NCBI GenBank assembly: GCA_020638065.1 | Contig: JACKJG010000002.1 | Span: 1 to 64,000, forward strand | From: Hyphomicrobiaceae bacterium | Lineage (GTDB): Bacteria > Pseudomonadota > Alphaproteobacteria > Rhizobiales > Devosiaceae | Reading direction: 5' to 3' | Length of the DNA stretch: 64,000 nt | Part shown: piece by piece, positions 8,427-17,649 of the stretch | Numbering within the stretch: the stretch's first letter is position 1 | How the letters are laid out: each line of letters opens with the position of its first letter | Made by a program: the position numbers and the translations under genes | Notes under the pieces: generated by a model | What the model was told of the DNA's origin: nothing | The model's database searches: none | The model's input: only the letters and a program-made list of their open reading frames with translations

Positions 8427-10030
8427 CCCAACTCTCCCGCCAATGCCTTGCCGATCAGCGCGCGGGTTTCGGCGACGCCATAGAGGGCGACAAAGGAGCC
8501 GAAGCGCGGACCCTGATCCTGCCCGAGCAGGACCTGATAGAGGGCCTTGAACCAGTCCCGCAACGGCTCGAACTGATGAGCCTTGCCGATCTCGTAGACG
8601 AGATTCTGAATGGCTTCCCCATCGGTCGAGCCTTCCAACTCGGCCAAGCGCTGATTGAGGTCGGCGAAGGCCTCGCGCTCCTTGTCGGTCGGTGCCCGGA
8701 ACGCCTTTTCAGGACGAATGAAGTCGTGAAAGTAGCGGATCGCATAACCGACCAATCGGTCCAATTCCGGGTGGTTTTCCGGGGAAGCGCCGGGAACATA
8801 CCGGGAGATGAAACCCCAGAGCACGCTTGAATCCTCGGCATTGGCCGCGGAGACGAGGTTCAAAAGCAGCGCAAAGGAAACCGGCATGTCGTGCCGGCCG
8901 GGGTCGCCAGAGTGAATGTGGAAGGCCGGGTTCTCCAGGGGCGCGCCATCGCCCTGCCGGTGGAAGGCCTCGACAAAACTGTAATATTCATCCACCGCCT
9001 TGGGAATGACGTCGAAATAGAGACGCTTGGCCGTGCGCGGCTTCTGGAACATGTAGAGCGCAAGGCTCTCGGTCGGGGCATAGCTCAGCCATTCGTCGAT
9101 GGTGATGCCGTTGCCCTTGGACTTCGAAATCTTCTGACCTTCTTCATCGAGAAAAAGCTCGTAAACGAAATGCGCAGGCGGGGTACCACCCAGAATGGCG
9201 CAGATCCGGTCATATATGACCGCATTGGTCTGGTGATCTTTGCCGAACATTTCGAAATCGACGTCCAGCGCCGCCCAGCGCATGCCGAAATCCGGCTTCC
9301 ACTGCATCTTCACGTGGCCACCGGTGACGGGAAGCGTCGTTTCCACGCCGTCTTCGTCATCGAAGGTGACGGTGCCGTTTTTCGCATCGACATGCTTCAT
9401 GGGCACGTAGAGCACGCGGCCGGACTTGGGCGAGATCGGCAGAAAAGGCGAATAGGTTGCCTGACGCTCCGCCCCAAGGGTGGGCAACATCACCTGCATG
9501 ATGTCGTCGAACCGTTCTGCGGCGTGCATAAGGGCATCATCGAACTTGCCGGACTTGTAGTATTCCGTGGCACTGGCGAATTCGTAGTCGAAGCCGAACG
9601 TATCGAGAAAGCGGCGCAGCATGGCGTTGTTATGATCGCCAAAGCTCTCAAAACCACCGCCAAACGGATTGGGCACCGCGGTCAGCGGCAATTGCAGGTA
9701 GGGCTTGAGCGCCTCGGGGTCCGGCACATTGTCCGGAATCTTGCGCATGCCATCCATGTCATCGGAAAAGCAGAGCAGCCGGGTCGGAATCTTGTCTTCG
9801 GTCAGAAGGCGAAACGCGGTGCGCACCATGGTCGTGCGGGCAACTTCGCCAAATGTGCCGATATGCGGCAGGCCCGAAGGGCCATAGCCGGTTTCGAACA
9901 GGGCGTGATCCTTACCGCTTTTCTCGAGCCGGGCGACGACCTTACGCGCCTCTTCGAAGGGCCAGGCTTTTGCGGTCTGAGCCGGCGCAAACAATGACGG
10001 GTCAAGCGGCGGCAGGTTCTCGTTCGGCAC
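8423..10030 (-). CDS. lysK: Lysine--tRNA ligase, class I
   Basis: This 535-residue protein is the class I (archaeal-type) lysyl-tRNA synthetase used by most Alphaproteobacteria instead of the class II LysS. The HIGH-like motif is PHIG (residues 55-58) and the KMSKS-like motif is KISKSKG near residue 300. The open frame extends far upstream, but the extension overlaps the plus-strand TerB-like gene and lacks family similarity. The GTG at 10030 (start MPNENLPPLDPSLF) matches the usual length. The gamma-glutamyltransferase follows with a 4-nt overlap. Confidence 0.95.
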   Translation of the reverse strand: MPNENLPPLDPSLFAPAQTAKAWPFEEARKVVARLEKSGKDHALFETGYGPSGLPHIGTFGEVARTTMVRTAFRLLTEDKIPTRLLCFSDDMDGMRKIPDNVPDPEALKPYLQLPLTAVPNPFGGGFESFGDHNNAMLRRFLDTFGFDYEFASATEYYKSGKFDDALMHAAERFDDIMQVMLPTLGAERQATYSPFLPISPKSGRVLYVPMKHVDAKNGTVTFDDEDGVETTLPVTGGHVKMQWKPDFGMRWAALDVDFEMFGKDHQTNAVIYDRICAILGGTPPAHFVYELFLDEEGQKISKSKGNGITIDEWLSYAPTESLALYMFQKPRTAKRLYFDVIPKAVDEYYSFVEAFHRQGDGAPLENPAFHIHSGDPGRHDMPVSFALLLNLVSAANAEDSSVLWGFISRYVPGASPENHPELDRLVGYAIRYFHDFIRPEKAFRAPTDKEREAFADLNQRLAELEGSTDGEAIQNLVYEIGKAHQFEPLRDWFKALYQVLLGQDQGPRFGSFVALYGVAETRALIGKALAGELG

Positions 10031-10186
10031 GATTTTGGGTCCGGAAGTGAGGAAATTGGCGGGCGCTAACTGGCACAGGATGGGCCGTTTCGCAACCAAG
10101 TTGCATGTATGGGACGAAGGGCCGCCTTGCCAAGGCGTGGCGCGGGCCTTACCTGTTGCCCAATTATTGCACAAGTGGAGGCTTTG

Positions 10187-10591
10187 ATGGGGCTCAGCGT
10201 TCAGGAATGTCTGATTTACATGATGGTGGTGACCGCCGCCTCGGACTCCGAACTTTCGGACAGCGAACTCAACCGGATCGGGGTCCTCGTCGAACGGCTT
10301 CCGGTCTTTAAGGGTTTCAACACCGAGCAATTGCCTGGCATCGCCGCCAAATGCATCGACCTGCTTCAGGAAGGCACTGTCGAGCTGGTTTTGCACGCCA
10401 TTGTCGACGATCTGCCGGAGAAGTTTCAGGACACGGCCTATTACGTGGCCGTTGAAGTTGCCGCGTCGGACCTCGCGCTTGGTCAAGAAGAGTTGAGATG
10501 GCTTGAAATGGTTCGGGATTATCTCCGGCTCGATCGTCTGGTAACAGCAGCGATTGAAACCGCCGCGCGCGCAAGGCTGCGGCACCTCTAG
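10187..10591 (+). CDS. TerB-like (tellurite-resistance/DjlA-N) domain protein
   Basis: The 134-residue helical, acidic protein contains the TerB pattern: an early MMVVTAASDSELSDSELNRI and a later VAASDLALGQEELRWLEMV, each with the acidic metal-binding-like loop. In many Alphaproteobacteria a single TerB-domain protein of this size is encoded near lysK. Its role is unknown; TerB domains have been linked to membrane-associated stress complexes. The ATG at 10187 with GTGGAG upstream is preferred over an upstream start at 10109. It is divergent from lysK and lies 20 bp before a sterol-desaturase-like gene. Confidence 0.75.
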   Translation: MGLSVQECLIYMMVVTAASDSELSDSELNRIGVLVERLPVFKGFNTEQLPGIAAKCIDLLQEGTVELVLHAIVDDLPEKFQDTAYYVAVEVAASDLALGQEELRWLEMVRDYLRLDRLVTAAIETAARARLRHL

Positions 10592-10611
10592 ACGCAAACG
10601 AAAGTAATCCG

Positions 10612-11451
10612 ATGAGCTTTTTCGGACTGAGCGAAAGCGTGTTTCGCTTTGGCAGCTTCGCGCTGATCTTTGCGATCATGGCGCTGGCCGAAACCCTGTT
10701 CCCGAAACGCGAGCGGCGCTTTTCACGCACGCTGCGCTGGACCACCAATTTCGGCATTCTGCTAACCGATTACGTTGCGGTGTTCATTTTCACCTTCATT
10801 GGCATGGTCACTGCCGTTGGCGCCGCCGCCTACGCCGAACACATGCAATGGGGATTGCTCAACAACATCGATCTGCCGATCTGGCTTGAATGGTTGATCG
10901 CGATTGTCGTGCTCGATTTCGTGATCTGGGCACAACATGTGGCGACCCACAAAATTCCGATCCTGTGGCGGCTGCATCGGGTGCACCATTCGGATGAGGA
11001 CATCGATGCCTCGACGGCGATCCGCTTTCATCCGATCGAAATCCTGTTTTCGGTTCTGGTGAAGAGCGCCGCGGTGCTGGTTCTCGGGCCGGCCGCGGGC
11101 GCGGTCGTCGTGTTCGAGGCCTTCGTCAATGGATCGGCGCTGTTCAATCATGCCAATGTGAAACTGCCGCAATGGGCCGACGGAATTCTCAGAAGCCTAT
11201 TCGTGACGCCAGACATGCATCGGGTGCATCATTCGTCGATCAACCGTGAGACTGATTCAAATTACGGGTTTGGCCTTTCGATCTGGGACCGGATATTCCG
11301 CACCTACATTGCTCAGCCCGAAAAGGGCCATGATGGCATGACGATCGGGCTTGATGAATGGCAGGGCGACGGACCCAGCCACTATCCTTGGGCGATCAGC
11401 CTTCCGTTCCGGAACCCGCCGCATACCAGCGATGAAGACCGGGCTCAGTAG
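10612..11451 (+). CDS. Sterol desaturase / fatty acid hydroxylase superfamily membrane protein
   Basis: This 279-residue protein has four to five membrane segments and the histidine clusters of the di-iron membrane hydroxylase superfamily: QHVATHK, LHRVHHSDED, FNHANVKLP and MHRVHHSS. Such enzymes hydroxylate or desaturate lipids at the inner membrane using O2. The substrate is unknown; hopanoids, ornithine lipids or fatty acids are possible. The 3' end overlaps the convergent solute-binding gene by 7 bp. Confidence 0.87.
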   Translation: MSFFGLSESVFRFGSFALIFAIMALAETLFPKRERRFSRTLRWTTNFGILLTDYVAVFIFTFIGMVTAVGAAAYAEHMQWGLLNNIDLPIWLEWLIAIVVLDFVIWAQHVATHKIPILWRLHRVHHSDEDIDASTAIRFHPIEILFSVLVKSAAVLVLGPAAGAVVVFEAFVNGSALFNHANVKLPQWADGILRSLFVTPDMHRVHHSSINRETDSNYGFGLSIWDRIFRTYIAQPEKGHDGMTIGLDEWQGDGPSHYPWAISLPFRNPPHTSDEDRAQ

Positions 11452-12335
11452 AAGCCGACCGGGAACCAGCGTAAATAGAGCTCGCGCAGGGTGCCATCGC
11501 GATTGAGCCGCTGCAGGGCCCAATTCACTGCGTTGCGCACCGCATCGTGGCCCGCGGGCACTGCCATCGCCAAACCGTCTCCGAAAATGTCGGGGCGATA
11601 ATAGGCATCGCCCGCAAAGGCGCAGCATTCGAGATTCTCATTGAGCCAGAACGAGGCGCGCATCGCATCTCCGAAATAAAGATCGGCCGCGCCCGACTTG
11701 ACCATCGCGAGCGCTTCGATTTCGGTGGGGGCCGGTTTGAGCGCGTCAAGCGACAGGAAGTCCTTGAGAAATTCCTCGTGCACACCACCGACCCGTACGG
11801 CAATCGACTTGCCGCCAAGATCGCCAGGATCGAACGTATCTGCGTTCTGCTTGAGGGCGACAAAACGGGCCGGGAACCCGAGATAGATCGCTGAGAAATC
11901 GAAACGATCAACATTTTCTGGCGTGATGGCCAGGCCTCCGAGAAGAACGTCGCCCTGGTTGTCGGCCAGCGCATCGGCTGCCTGTTCGAACGGCCAGGCC
12001 TGGATGGTGCAGACCACGCCGAGCTTGGCGCACATGGATTTGGCAAGATCGATATTGTAGCCGGTCAGCTCGCCATTGGCCTGGCGAAAGCTGAACGGGG
12101 GAAAGCCGGTCATGGCCAGAATTCTGAGCGATGGCACCGCGCTCAGGTCCGGTGCATCCTCGCGCTGGGTTGTGTCGAAATGGTCGGGAAAGGTCTGCGC
12201 CGCGGCAATCCCCGCACCAAGTACAAGAAGAAGGAGCACGGTGGACAGAATGGCAGCGAACAGTCTCAAGCCCGGACCGTTGCCTTCCCGTTGAGCCGTC
12301 AACAGGTTTTGGGTGTCGCTTGATGTCGTGGCCAT
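11445..12335 (-). CDS. Extracellular solute-binding protein, family 3 (amino-acid type)
   Basis: The 296-residue protein starts with a hydrophobic segment (LFAAILSTVLLLLVLGAG) that may be a signal or membrane anchor. The mature part shows the family 3 binding-protein pattern: LRILAMTGFPPFSFRQANGELTGYNIDLAKSM is split by the typical FPPF/GYNIDLA elements, and DVLLGGLAITPENVDRFDFS follows. It should bind a small amino acid-like ligand in the periplasm. No ABC permease is adjacent, so it may act as an orphan receptor or serve a distant transporter. The open frame continues upstream, but the ATG at 12335 fits the signal peptide. Confidence 0.82.
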   Translation of the reverse strand: MATTSSDTQNLLTAQREGNGPGLRLFAAILSTVLLLLVLGAGIAAAQTFPDHFDTTQREDAPDLSAVPSLRILAMTGFPPFSFRQANGELTGYNIDLAKSMCAKLGVVCTIQAWPFEQAADALADNQGDVLLGGLAITPENVDRFDFSAIYLGFPARFVALKQNADTFDPGDLGGKSIAVRVGGVHEEFLKDFLSLDALKPAPTEIEALAMVKSGAADLYFGDAMRASFWLNENLECCAFAGDAYYRPDIFGDGLAMAVPAGHDAVRNAVNWALQRLNRDGTLRELYLRWFPVGFY

Positions 12336-12421
12336 CGGGGTTAGGTCAACCAGTTGCTTGAGATTCGCGTCGGCTTGCGCGAAGTTAGCGGTCCCCGCCC
12401 CGCAAAGCCAGCATTGTCTCG

Positions 12422-14257
12422 ATGAACCAATCCCGCACAGCAGTTCAGCTTGTACGCGCCGTGCTCGGCGAGGTCTGCCGCAGAGATGAAGAGGCGCTTT
12501 ACTGGCTGGAACGGGCCCTGGCGCAGGAGGTCGAACCGCTGCACTATTTCGCATCGGTTCTGGGGCTTTCGGAGCAGACGGTCTATCAACGGGCGGCTGA
12601 ATGGGCAGGGTTGGCCTTTTCCGACGTTCTGCCGCGCGACTTGCCCGTGTCCGCGCCCGTGACAAATCCCGAGGCGCTTGCCGAGGTCAAATCGGTCAGG
12701 GCCGAGCTATATGGCCGCGACGTGCTTTTCACCGCATGCGGGCTCAGCGACGTTTTGCGGATTGCAACGCAGGCCGCGGCCAATCCGGATTTGCGGGGCA
12801 AGATCTGCGTGGTACCGCCACGGGCGCTGAGGGCGGGATTGACCGATCGCAGCGCGGCGCTTTTGACTGACGAAGCGAGAATGCGCTTGTCGCGGCGATG
12901 GCCTTTTGCCAGCGCACATCTCGATCTGACATTGCCGGTCCGGATCGGGTTCGTAATCGTGACGATTGCGCTTCTGGTCTTGGCAATCGCGACGCCCTTT
13001 TTCTTGCAGCCTCTGCTCGTGCCGTTCATGGGCGTACTGCTTCTTTTGCCGGCCGGGCTGCGCCTCGCGGCGGTGGTCAGAACCTGGTTCGGTGGCGAAG
13101 GTCTTCCCCCTCGGCCCGTTTATGACGAGGACTTGCCGGTCTACACCGTGCTGCTGCCGATGCGCGACGAGGCCAACATGGTCCGCCAGCTTGCCGGCGC
13201 ACTGCAGCGGCTCGACTATCCCGCCGAAAAACTCGACATCAAGTTCGTGGTCGAAGCCAAATCGGTTTCGACCCTGCACGCGGCGGCCGCAGAACTTGGC
13301 GACTTGAGGTTCGAACTGATCATCGTGCCCGACAGTTCGCCACGGACCAAGCCCAAGGCGCTCAATTTCGCGCTGCCACTGGCCCGCGGCGAATTCGTCG
13401 TCATCTTCGATGCCGAGGATATTCCCGACCCCGACCAGTTGCGCCGGGCCGTGTCGCTGTTCCGGGCGCAACCGGAGCTCGACTGCATTCAGGCGGAACT
13501 GGTGATCGAAAACTCATCGGAAAACTGGCTGACCGCCCTTTTTGCCGGCGAATATGCGGGCCTGTTCGGGCTCATTCTACCGTCGCTGGCCGATTGGGAC
13601 ATGCCTCTGCCCCTTGGCGGCACGTCCAACCATTTCCGGCTGCAATCGCTGAGAGAGGCCGGTTGCTGGGACGCGTTCAACGTGACCGAGGACGCCGATC
13701 TCGGTGTGCGATTGAAACGGCTGCGATACCGGACGGGCACCTTCTCCGCACAGACGCTGGAAGAGGCGCCGATTTCGCTTTCGGCCTTTCTCAATCAGCG
13801 CACGCGCTGGTCGAAAGGCTGGATGCAGACCTTTCTCGCCCATAACAGCCGGCCGCTGCAATTGCTGCGCGACATGGGCTGGCGCAATTTCCTGGTATTC
13901 GAGACCTTCGTCGGCGGCATGATCCTCAGCGCATTGCTGCATCTGGTGTTTCTCATCGCGCTCGTGCTCCGGTTTGCGCTCGGCCTGCCAACAGGATTAT
14001 GGCCCGCCGACGTCTGGAGCACGCTCAGCCTTGTCATTCTCGCCGGCGGCTATTCGTCGGCCTTCGCCGTTTCCATTCTCGGGCTGATACGCCTGCGCCA
14101 ACCGCAATTGCTGGCGTTCCAGGTCTTGTTGCCGGCCTATTGGGCCCTGACCTCGATCGCCGCGATCAAAGCCCTGTTCGAACTGCTGACGCGGCCGCAC
14201 TTCTGGTCGAAAACGCCGCACGGCCTGTCATTTCGCGCGCCAGGTGTGCGGAGATAA
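12422..14257 (+). CDS. Processive-type membrane glycosyltransferase (GT2) with T2SS-E N-terminal-like domain
   Basis: The 611-residue protein begins with a roughly 100-residue soluble segment (SEQTVYQRAAEWAGLAF) like the N-terminal domain of type II secretion ATPases. Two membrane helices follow, then a GT2 catalytic domain with DAEDIPDPDQ, the FNVTEDADLG motif and QRTRWSKGW (QxxRW), and C-terminal membrane helices. QxxRW is characteristic of processive synthases such as cellulose or mannan synthase. XagB-like proteins in Xanthomonas and rhizobia share this layout. It probably makes or exports a beta-linked polysaccharide from a nucleotide sugar. It is divergent from the solute-binding gene. 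Confidence 0.85.
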   Translation: MNQSRTAVQLVRAVLGEVCRRDEEALYWLERALAQEVEPLHYFASVLGLSEQTVYQRAAEWAGLAFSDVLPRDLPVSAPVTNPEALAEVKSVRAELYGRDVLFTACGLSDVLRIATQAAANPDLRGKICVVPPRALRAGLTDRSAALLTDEARMRLSRRWPFASAHLDLTLPVRIGFVIVTIALLVLAIATPFFLQPLLVPFMGVLLLLPAGLRLAAVVRTWFGGEGLPPRPVYDEDLPVYTVLLPMRDEANMVRQLAGALQRLDYPAEKLDIKFVVEAKSVSTLHAAAAELGDLRFELIIVPDSSPRTKPKALNFALPLARGEFVVIFDAEDIPDPDQLRRAVSLFRAQPELDCIQAELVIENSSENWLTALFAGEYAGLFGLILPSLADWDMPLPLGGTSNHFRLQSLREAGCWDAFNVTEDADLGVRLKRLRYRTGTFSAQTLEEAPISLSAFLNQRTRWSKGWMQTFLAHNSRPLQLLRDMGWRNFLVFETFVGGMILSALLHLVFLIALVLRFALGLPTGLWPADVWSTLSLVILAGGYSSAFAVSILGLIRLRQPQLLAFQVLLPAYWALTSIAAIKALFELLTRPHFWSKTPHGLSFRAPGVRR

Positions 14258-14304
14258 CTTCGCCGCTGAGCGGCGGGCTTGCAGACGGAAAGGCAAGGAA
14301 AAAC

Positions 14305-14378
14305 TGGAGCGGGTAGCGGGAATCGAACCCGCGCGTTCAGCTTGGGAAGCTGACAGGCTACCATTACATCATACCCGC
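14305..14378 (-). tRNA. tRNA-Gly (anticodon CCC)
   Basis: On the minus strand the sequence folds as a complete cloverleaf. The acceptor GCGGGTA (14378-14372) pairs with TACCCGC, the anticodon stem TCAGC/GCTGA flanks loop TTCCCAA, and the T-arm is GCGGG-TTCGATT-CCCGC. The discriminator is T and CCA is encoded (14307-14305). The anticodon CCC (14346-14344) reads GGG glycine codons. Confidence 0.96.
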
Positions 14379-14492
14379 AACGGCGGCTGACATTTGCGGC
14401 GAATGGAGGAGGGTGTCAAGCCGCTATTTGGCGGCGGAATATGGCCAATGCTAGACACGCCGCCGTCATCTACAGCGACCCAACTTCCAGTA

Positions 14493-17399
14493 TCAGATCA
14501 TCAAATTGAGCTGGTCGATATCGCCCCAGTCAAGGCCGTGAATTGTGATTGTTGTGCCGCTAAATGAGAATAGAACCATGTCGTCGTTCGCGGTTCCAAG
14601 TTCAGAGAAATGAGATAGGGCTTCGCCACTAGACGAAAAGGAAAACGCCTTGAGGTCGAGCCGGTCGACGCCGATTTGGAAGTCAAAGATGGTGTCGCTA
14701 CCCTCATTGGCAGCAAATAGAAATCTATCGTAGCCCTGTCCACCCGTCAGGCTGTCATCACCTTCGCCGCCAACGATCAAATCCGCTCCCTCGCCGCCCG
14801 ACAGCTCGTCATCACCTGCGCCACCACTGACATCATCGTTCCCATTGCCACCCGAAAGAATGTCGTCGTCGCCTCGCCCTTCAATTACGTCGTCTTCTGC
14901 TGTCGCAACAATCGTTTCCTTCCCTTCGCTGCCGATGAATGTCACGCCTCCACCGAAGCTCCATGAAAGAAATTGAAGGCCGCTCGCATCTATCGTCTCA
15001 TTGGGGCCAACGTGGATTGTGAGACTAACGTTGCGAGAAAAGCTTGCCCTGATTGAAAGATCTTCTGAGAAACCTGTTGCTCCAAATTGTGCAGCTTCCA
15101 GTTCGACTGTGACCGCCGCGGGGTAGCGATTCAAAACATAAACTTGCTCGATCGATCCAATATCGATGCCTCTCAGATCAAAGTTGGTGTCCTCCGAGCA
15201 ATCCAGTGTGATTTTGTCCGCGCCTTCACCTCCATCGATAGTCGCCGCGCCAAAATCCGTGGCGAAAAAGCTGAAGCTATCGTCACCAAATCCGCCGTTT
15301 AAGTTGTCGAGACCACCTCCGCCGAAGATCAGATCGCTGCCATTTGAACCCACTATGGTTTCCGCATCCGTATCTCCGTGAATCTCAATAGATTTTTCGG
15401 AGAAATCCCAGTTTGTGACGTCAAGCCCTGAAAGATCCACGTTGGTGTCTGTTCCCAAACTGACCTCGATGGCGCTATATTTCCCTCCCTCAAAAGACAT
15501 GCCTGCTGCGGCAAAACGCTGAATGGTTGAAGCGTCAAATTTAAGGAGTCGTGTCTGATAAATGTCGACGTAAAGGCGCTCCACGGAGTCAACCTGCAAA
15601 CCAGATAGATCGAATGTCGACGTGTGGTAGTAGCCGTTTGCGGCAAACTGAAGCGTGTCAGTTCCCTGGCCGCCGTAGACATGGCTGTTTGTGAAACTGG
15701 TAAGCGCATCAAATACAAAAAAGTCGTCACCAACCTCGCCGTAGGCGTCTGTTGATCCCGCACCAAGCTTGAAAGTGTCGCCGCCAAGTCCACCGTATGC
15801 AATATTGTTCCCGCCCTTGAGGTCAAAGAAATCTCCAGCGTTTGAGCCAGTGACCGTCTCGTCGTCGTCATCTCCGACGATCTGCACGGGAACGGAGGTC
15901 GAGAGCCACCCGGAAACGTCGAGACCCGTCAAGTCGAGACTTGTTTCAGAACCCATCGTCGTCTGAATGGTCGCGGCTTCGCCTCCAACGAACGAGATAC
16001 CCTGGTCCATGAAGTGTTGGATGGTCGCAACGTCGAAGTTCAAGGTTGTCGCCTGTGCTGACGCGACGAATACGCGTTCGACGGAATCGACACGAACGCC
16101 TGAGAGGTCAGGGGCGGCGGCTGCCGGTGAGATTGTGTCCAGACCCTCGCCGCCAAATATCAAACCGCCGGCCGTTGCATCCGAAAGCTGTCCGAAAAGA
16201 AACGTGTCGTCATCTTCATCACCATGGACTGTGAATTGGCCGGAACCCAAAATAAACGTATCCCGCCCCGGCCCGCCAAATGCCTGATCATTTCCGCTAA
16301 CCAGTGTGATCCGATCGTCGCCCGCATTACCAATCAGAATATTGTCGAGTCTGTTTCCTGTAATCCAGTCGTCGCCGCTGCCGCCAGTAGCATTCTCGAT
16401 GAGTACCCCTGTTTCACCATTCTGGTCAGCAATCGCGTTGGTGAAGTCAGCAGCGATTGTGAGTCCGCCATAATGCTTGTTTGCGTCGCCTGAACCACTC
16501 ACGATGTATGACAAGAACCCACTGGGGTTACCGGTGGCACTCCAGGTGGCGGAACCCAAGGCAATGACGACATCCAGACCGCCCGTGTATCGGATTTCAT
16601 CTGTTCCGCCGGTGTCCCAGATGCTTTTCCACGCGCCCTGGGTCAAATCGTAGACGTTATCACCCAAATTGGCGTCGGCCTTTGCGCCATACTTGGCCTG
16701 TATTGCAGCGATATCGAGCGGTGCGAGGTTGGTGTTGTATCCCTTCCTGCTTTGGCCATTTTCCTCGGGGTCTTGCGTCGAACCTCGAATCCCGACCTTG
16801 TCCACCATCCCGCCGTTGTAGGACATGACAGTGTGGATCGTGCTGCTATAGGGACTTGTGTCGGTCGGATCGCCATAGCCGGAGCTGGTGCGAATGCCGG
16901 GCATGATGTTGGACCCGCCACCCCTGTCGTGGGGATGGGCGAGGCCCAGCGCATGACCCAGTTCGTGCAAAAAGGTCAAAAACCCAAATCCGCCTTCCTT
17001 CAGCCCCGCTTTCTTGTTTGATATGCCGTCACTTGGGAAGGAGTAGGCCTGGTTGTTGAAGTAGCCTCTGAGCGGTCCTTTTTTGTCGGGTGTTTTGTGC
17101 TCCCCGAAGGCTATGTAACCCTTCGGAACGTCAAGGACCTGCTTGATCTTTTTGTTGGACAGTGAATATTCAACCAAGTCCGCGTTTGACTTTTTCTTGA
17201 CTGCCCTGAAGGAAATGTCGGCGACTTCGGAAAAGGCTTTGAGGGCGAATTTGAACGCCTTCTTTTCGGCCTTCGTCCACGTGGAGTACTTGTTGTCGAA
17301 ATGATATTTTATGACCAGCGGTTTGCCCGGCGCCGCTTTGAATTTCGCGTCGCCCCAGGAAATTGAATCGACGTAGGGATTTCCTGTGGGGCTGCTCAT
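14493..17399 (-). CDS. Serralysin-like M10 metalloprotease with RTX repeats, type I secreted
   Basis: The 968-residue protein has the zinc site HELGHALGLAHPHD (residues 145-158: His145, Glu146, His149, His155) and the Met-turn VMSYNGG (Met192) of the M10B serralysin family. No N-terminal signal peptide is seen. Calcium-binding RTX-like repeats occur through the middle, and a dense block of GGxGxD nonapeptides lies near residues 834-895. The C-terminus ends in hydrophobic residues, as expected for type I secretion. Three related modules of about 90 residues (431-520, 597-686, 740-834) alternate with RTX segments. No exporter genes are adjacent. It probably degrades extracellular protein. Confidence 0.9.
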   Translation of the reverse strand: MSSPTGNPYVDSISWGDAKFKAAPGKPLVIKYHFDNKYSTWTKAEKKAFKFALKAFSEVADISFRAVKKKSNADLVEYSLSNKKIKQVLDVPKGYIAFGEHKTPDKKGPLRGYFNNQAYSFPSDGISNKKAGLKEGGFGFLTFLHELGHALGLAHPHDRGGGSNIMPGIRTSSGYGDPTDTSPYSSTIHTVMSYNGGMVDKVGIRGSTQDPEENGQSRKGYNTNLAPLDIAAIQAKYGAKADANLGDNVYDLTQGAWKSIWDTGGTDEIRYTGGLDVVIALGSATWSATGNPSGFLSYIVSGSGDANKHYGGLTIAADFTNAIADQNGETGVLIENATGGSGDDWITGNRLDNILIGNAGDDRITLVSGNDQAFGGPGRDTFILGSGQFTVHGDEDDDTFLFGQLSDATAGGLIFGGEGLDTISPAAAAPDLSGVRVDSVERVFVASAQATTLNFDVATIQHFMDQGISFVGGEAATIQTTMGSETSLDLTGLDVSGWLSTSVPVQIVGDDDDETVTGSNAGDFFDLKGGNNIAYGGLGGDTFKLGAGSTDAYGEVGDDFFVFDALTSFTNSHVYGGQGTDTLQFAANGYYHTSTFDLSGLQVDSVERLYVDIYQTRLLKFDASTIQRFAAAGMSFEGGKYSAIEVSLGTDTNVDLSGLDVTNWDFSEKSIEIHGDTDAETIVGSNGSDLIFGGGGLDNLNGGFGDDSFSFFATDFGAATIDGGEGADKITLDCSEDTNFDLRGIDIGSIEQVYVLNRYPAAVTVELEAAQFGATGFSEDLSIRASFSRNVSLTIHVGPNETIDASGLQFLSWSFGGGVTFIGSEGKETIVATAEDDVIEGRGDDDILSGGNGNDDVSGGAGDDELSGGEGADLIVGGEGDDSLTGGQGYDRFLFAANEGSDTIFDFQIGVDRLDLKAFSFSSSGEALSHFSELGTANDDMVLFSFSGTTITIHGLDWGDIDQLNLMI
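15342..16109 (-). repeat. Two closely related ~90-residue modules inside the RTX protease
   Basis: Residues 431-520 (DNA 15840-16109) and 597-686 (15342-15611) align along their length. Both contain DLSG-x-VDSVER, a KF/NFD-x-TIQ-F segment, the SFxGG motif, an LDLTGLDV/VDLSGLDV strand and a closing DxDxET-VGSN. A third, more diverged copy is at residues 740-834 (14898-15182), recognisable by DLRGIDIGSIEQVYV and FIGSEGKETIV. The copies are similar in protein but not obviously at DNA level. Confidence 0.75.
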
Positions 17400-17649
17400 A
17401 GGGCGAACTAGCTTGAACGACTTGAATAGACTGCCACCTTATCGGTTTTGGAGCCTCGAACAACCGGATCAATACGGACAACCAAAACGCGCGAGCGTCA
17501 AGTGGGTGGACTAGAGGGCTACAGTTATTGTGGGTACTGGATCCGAATGGATTCCGGCGGGCCGTGCCTCGCGATCCGGTGAGGAGGCCCGGCGTGCGAC
17601 TTTGCCTCACAAAGAGCAGCCGTTAGCGAGTGGCCGCGTGGATCAGCGA

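Noticed and set aside
10031..10597. N-terminal extension of lysK
   Set aside because: It overlaps the TerB-like gene and adds residues not found in class I LysRS.
14261..14275. CGCCGC-TGA-GCGGCG hairpin after the GT2 gene as terminator
   Set aside because: No T-run follows, so a terminator cannot be claimed.
14715..14900. Repetitive DNA as a possible CRISPR or tandem repeat
   Set aside because: The repetition comes from GGxGxD protein repeats; there are no equal spacers or conserved DNA repeats.
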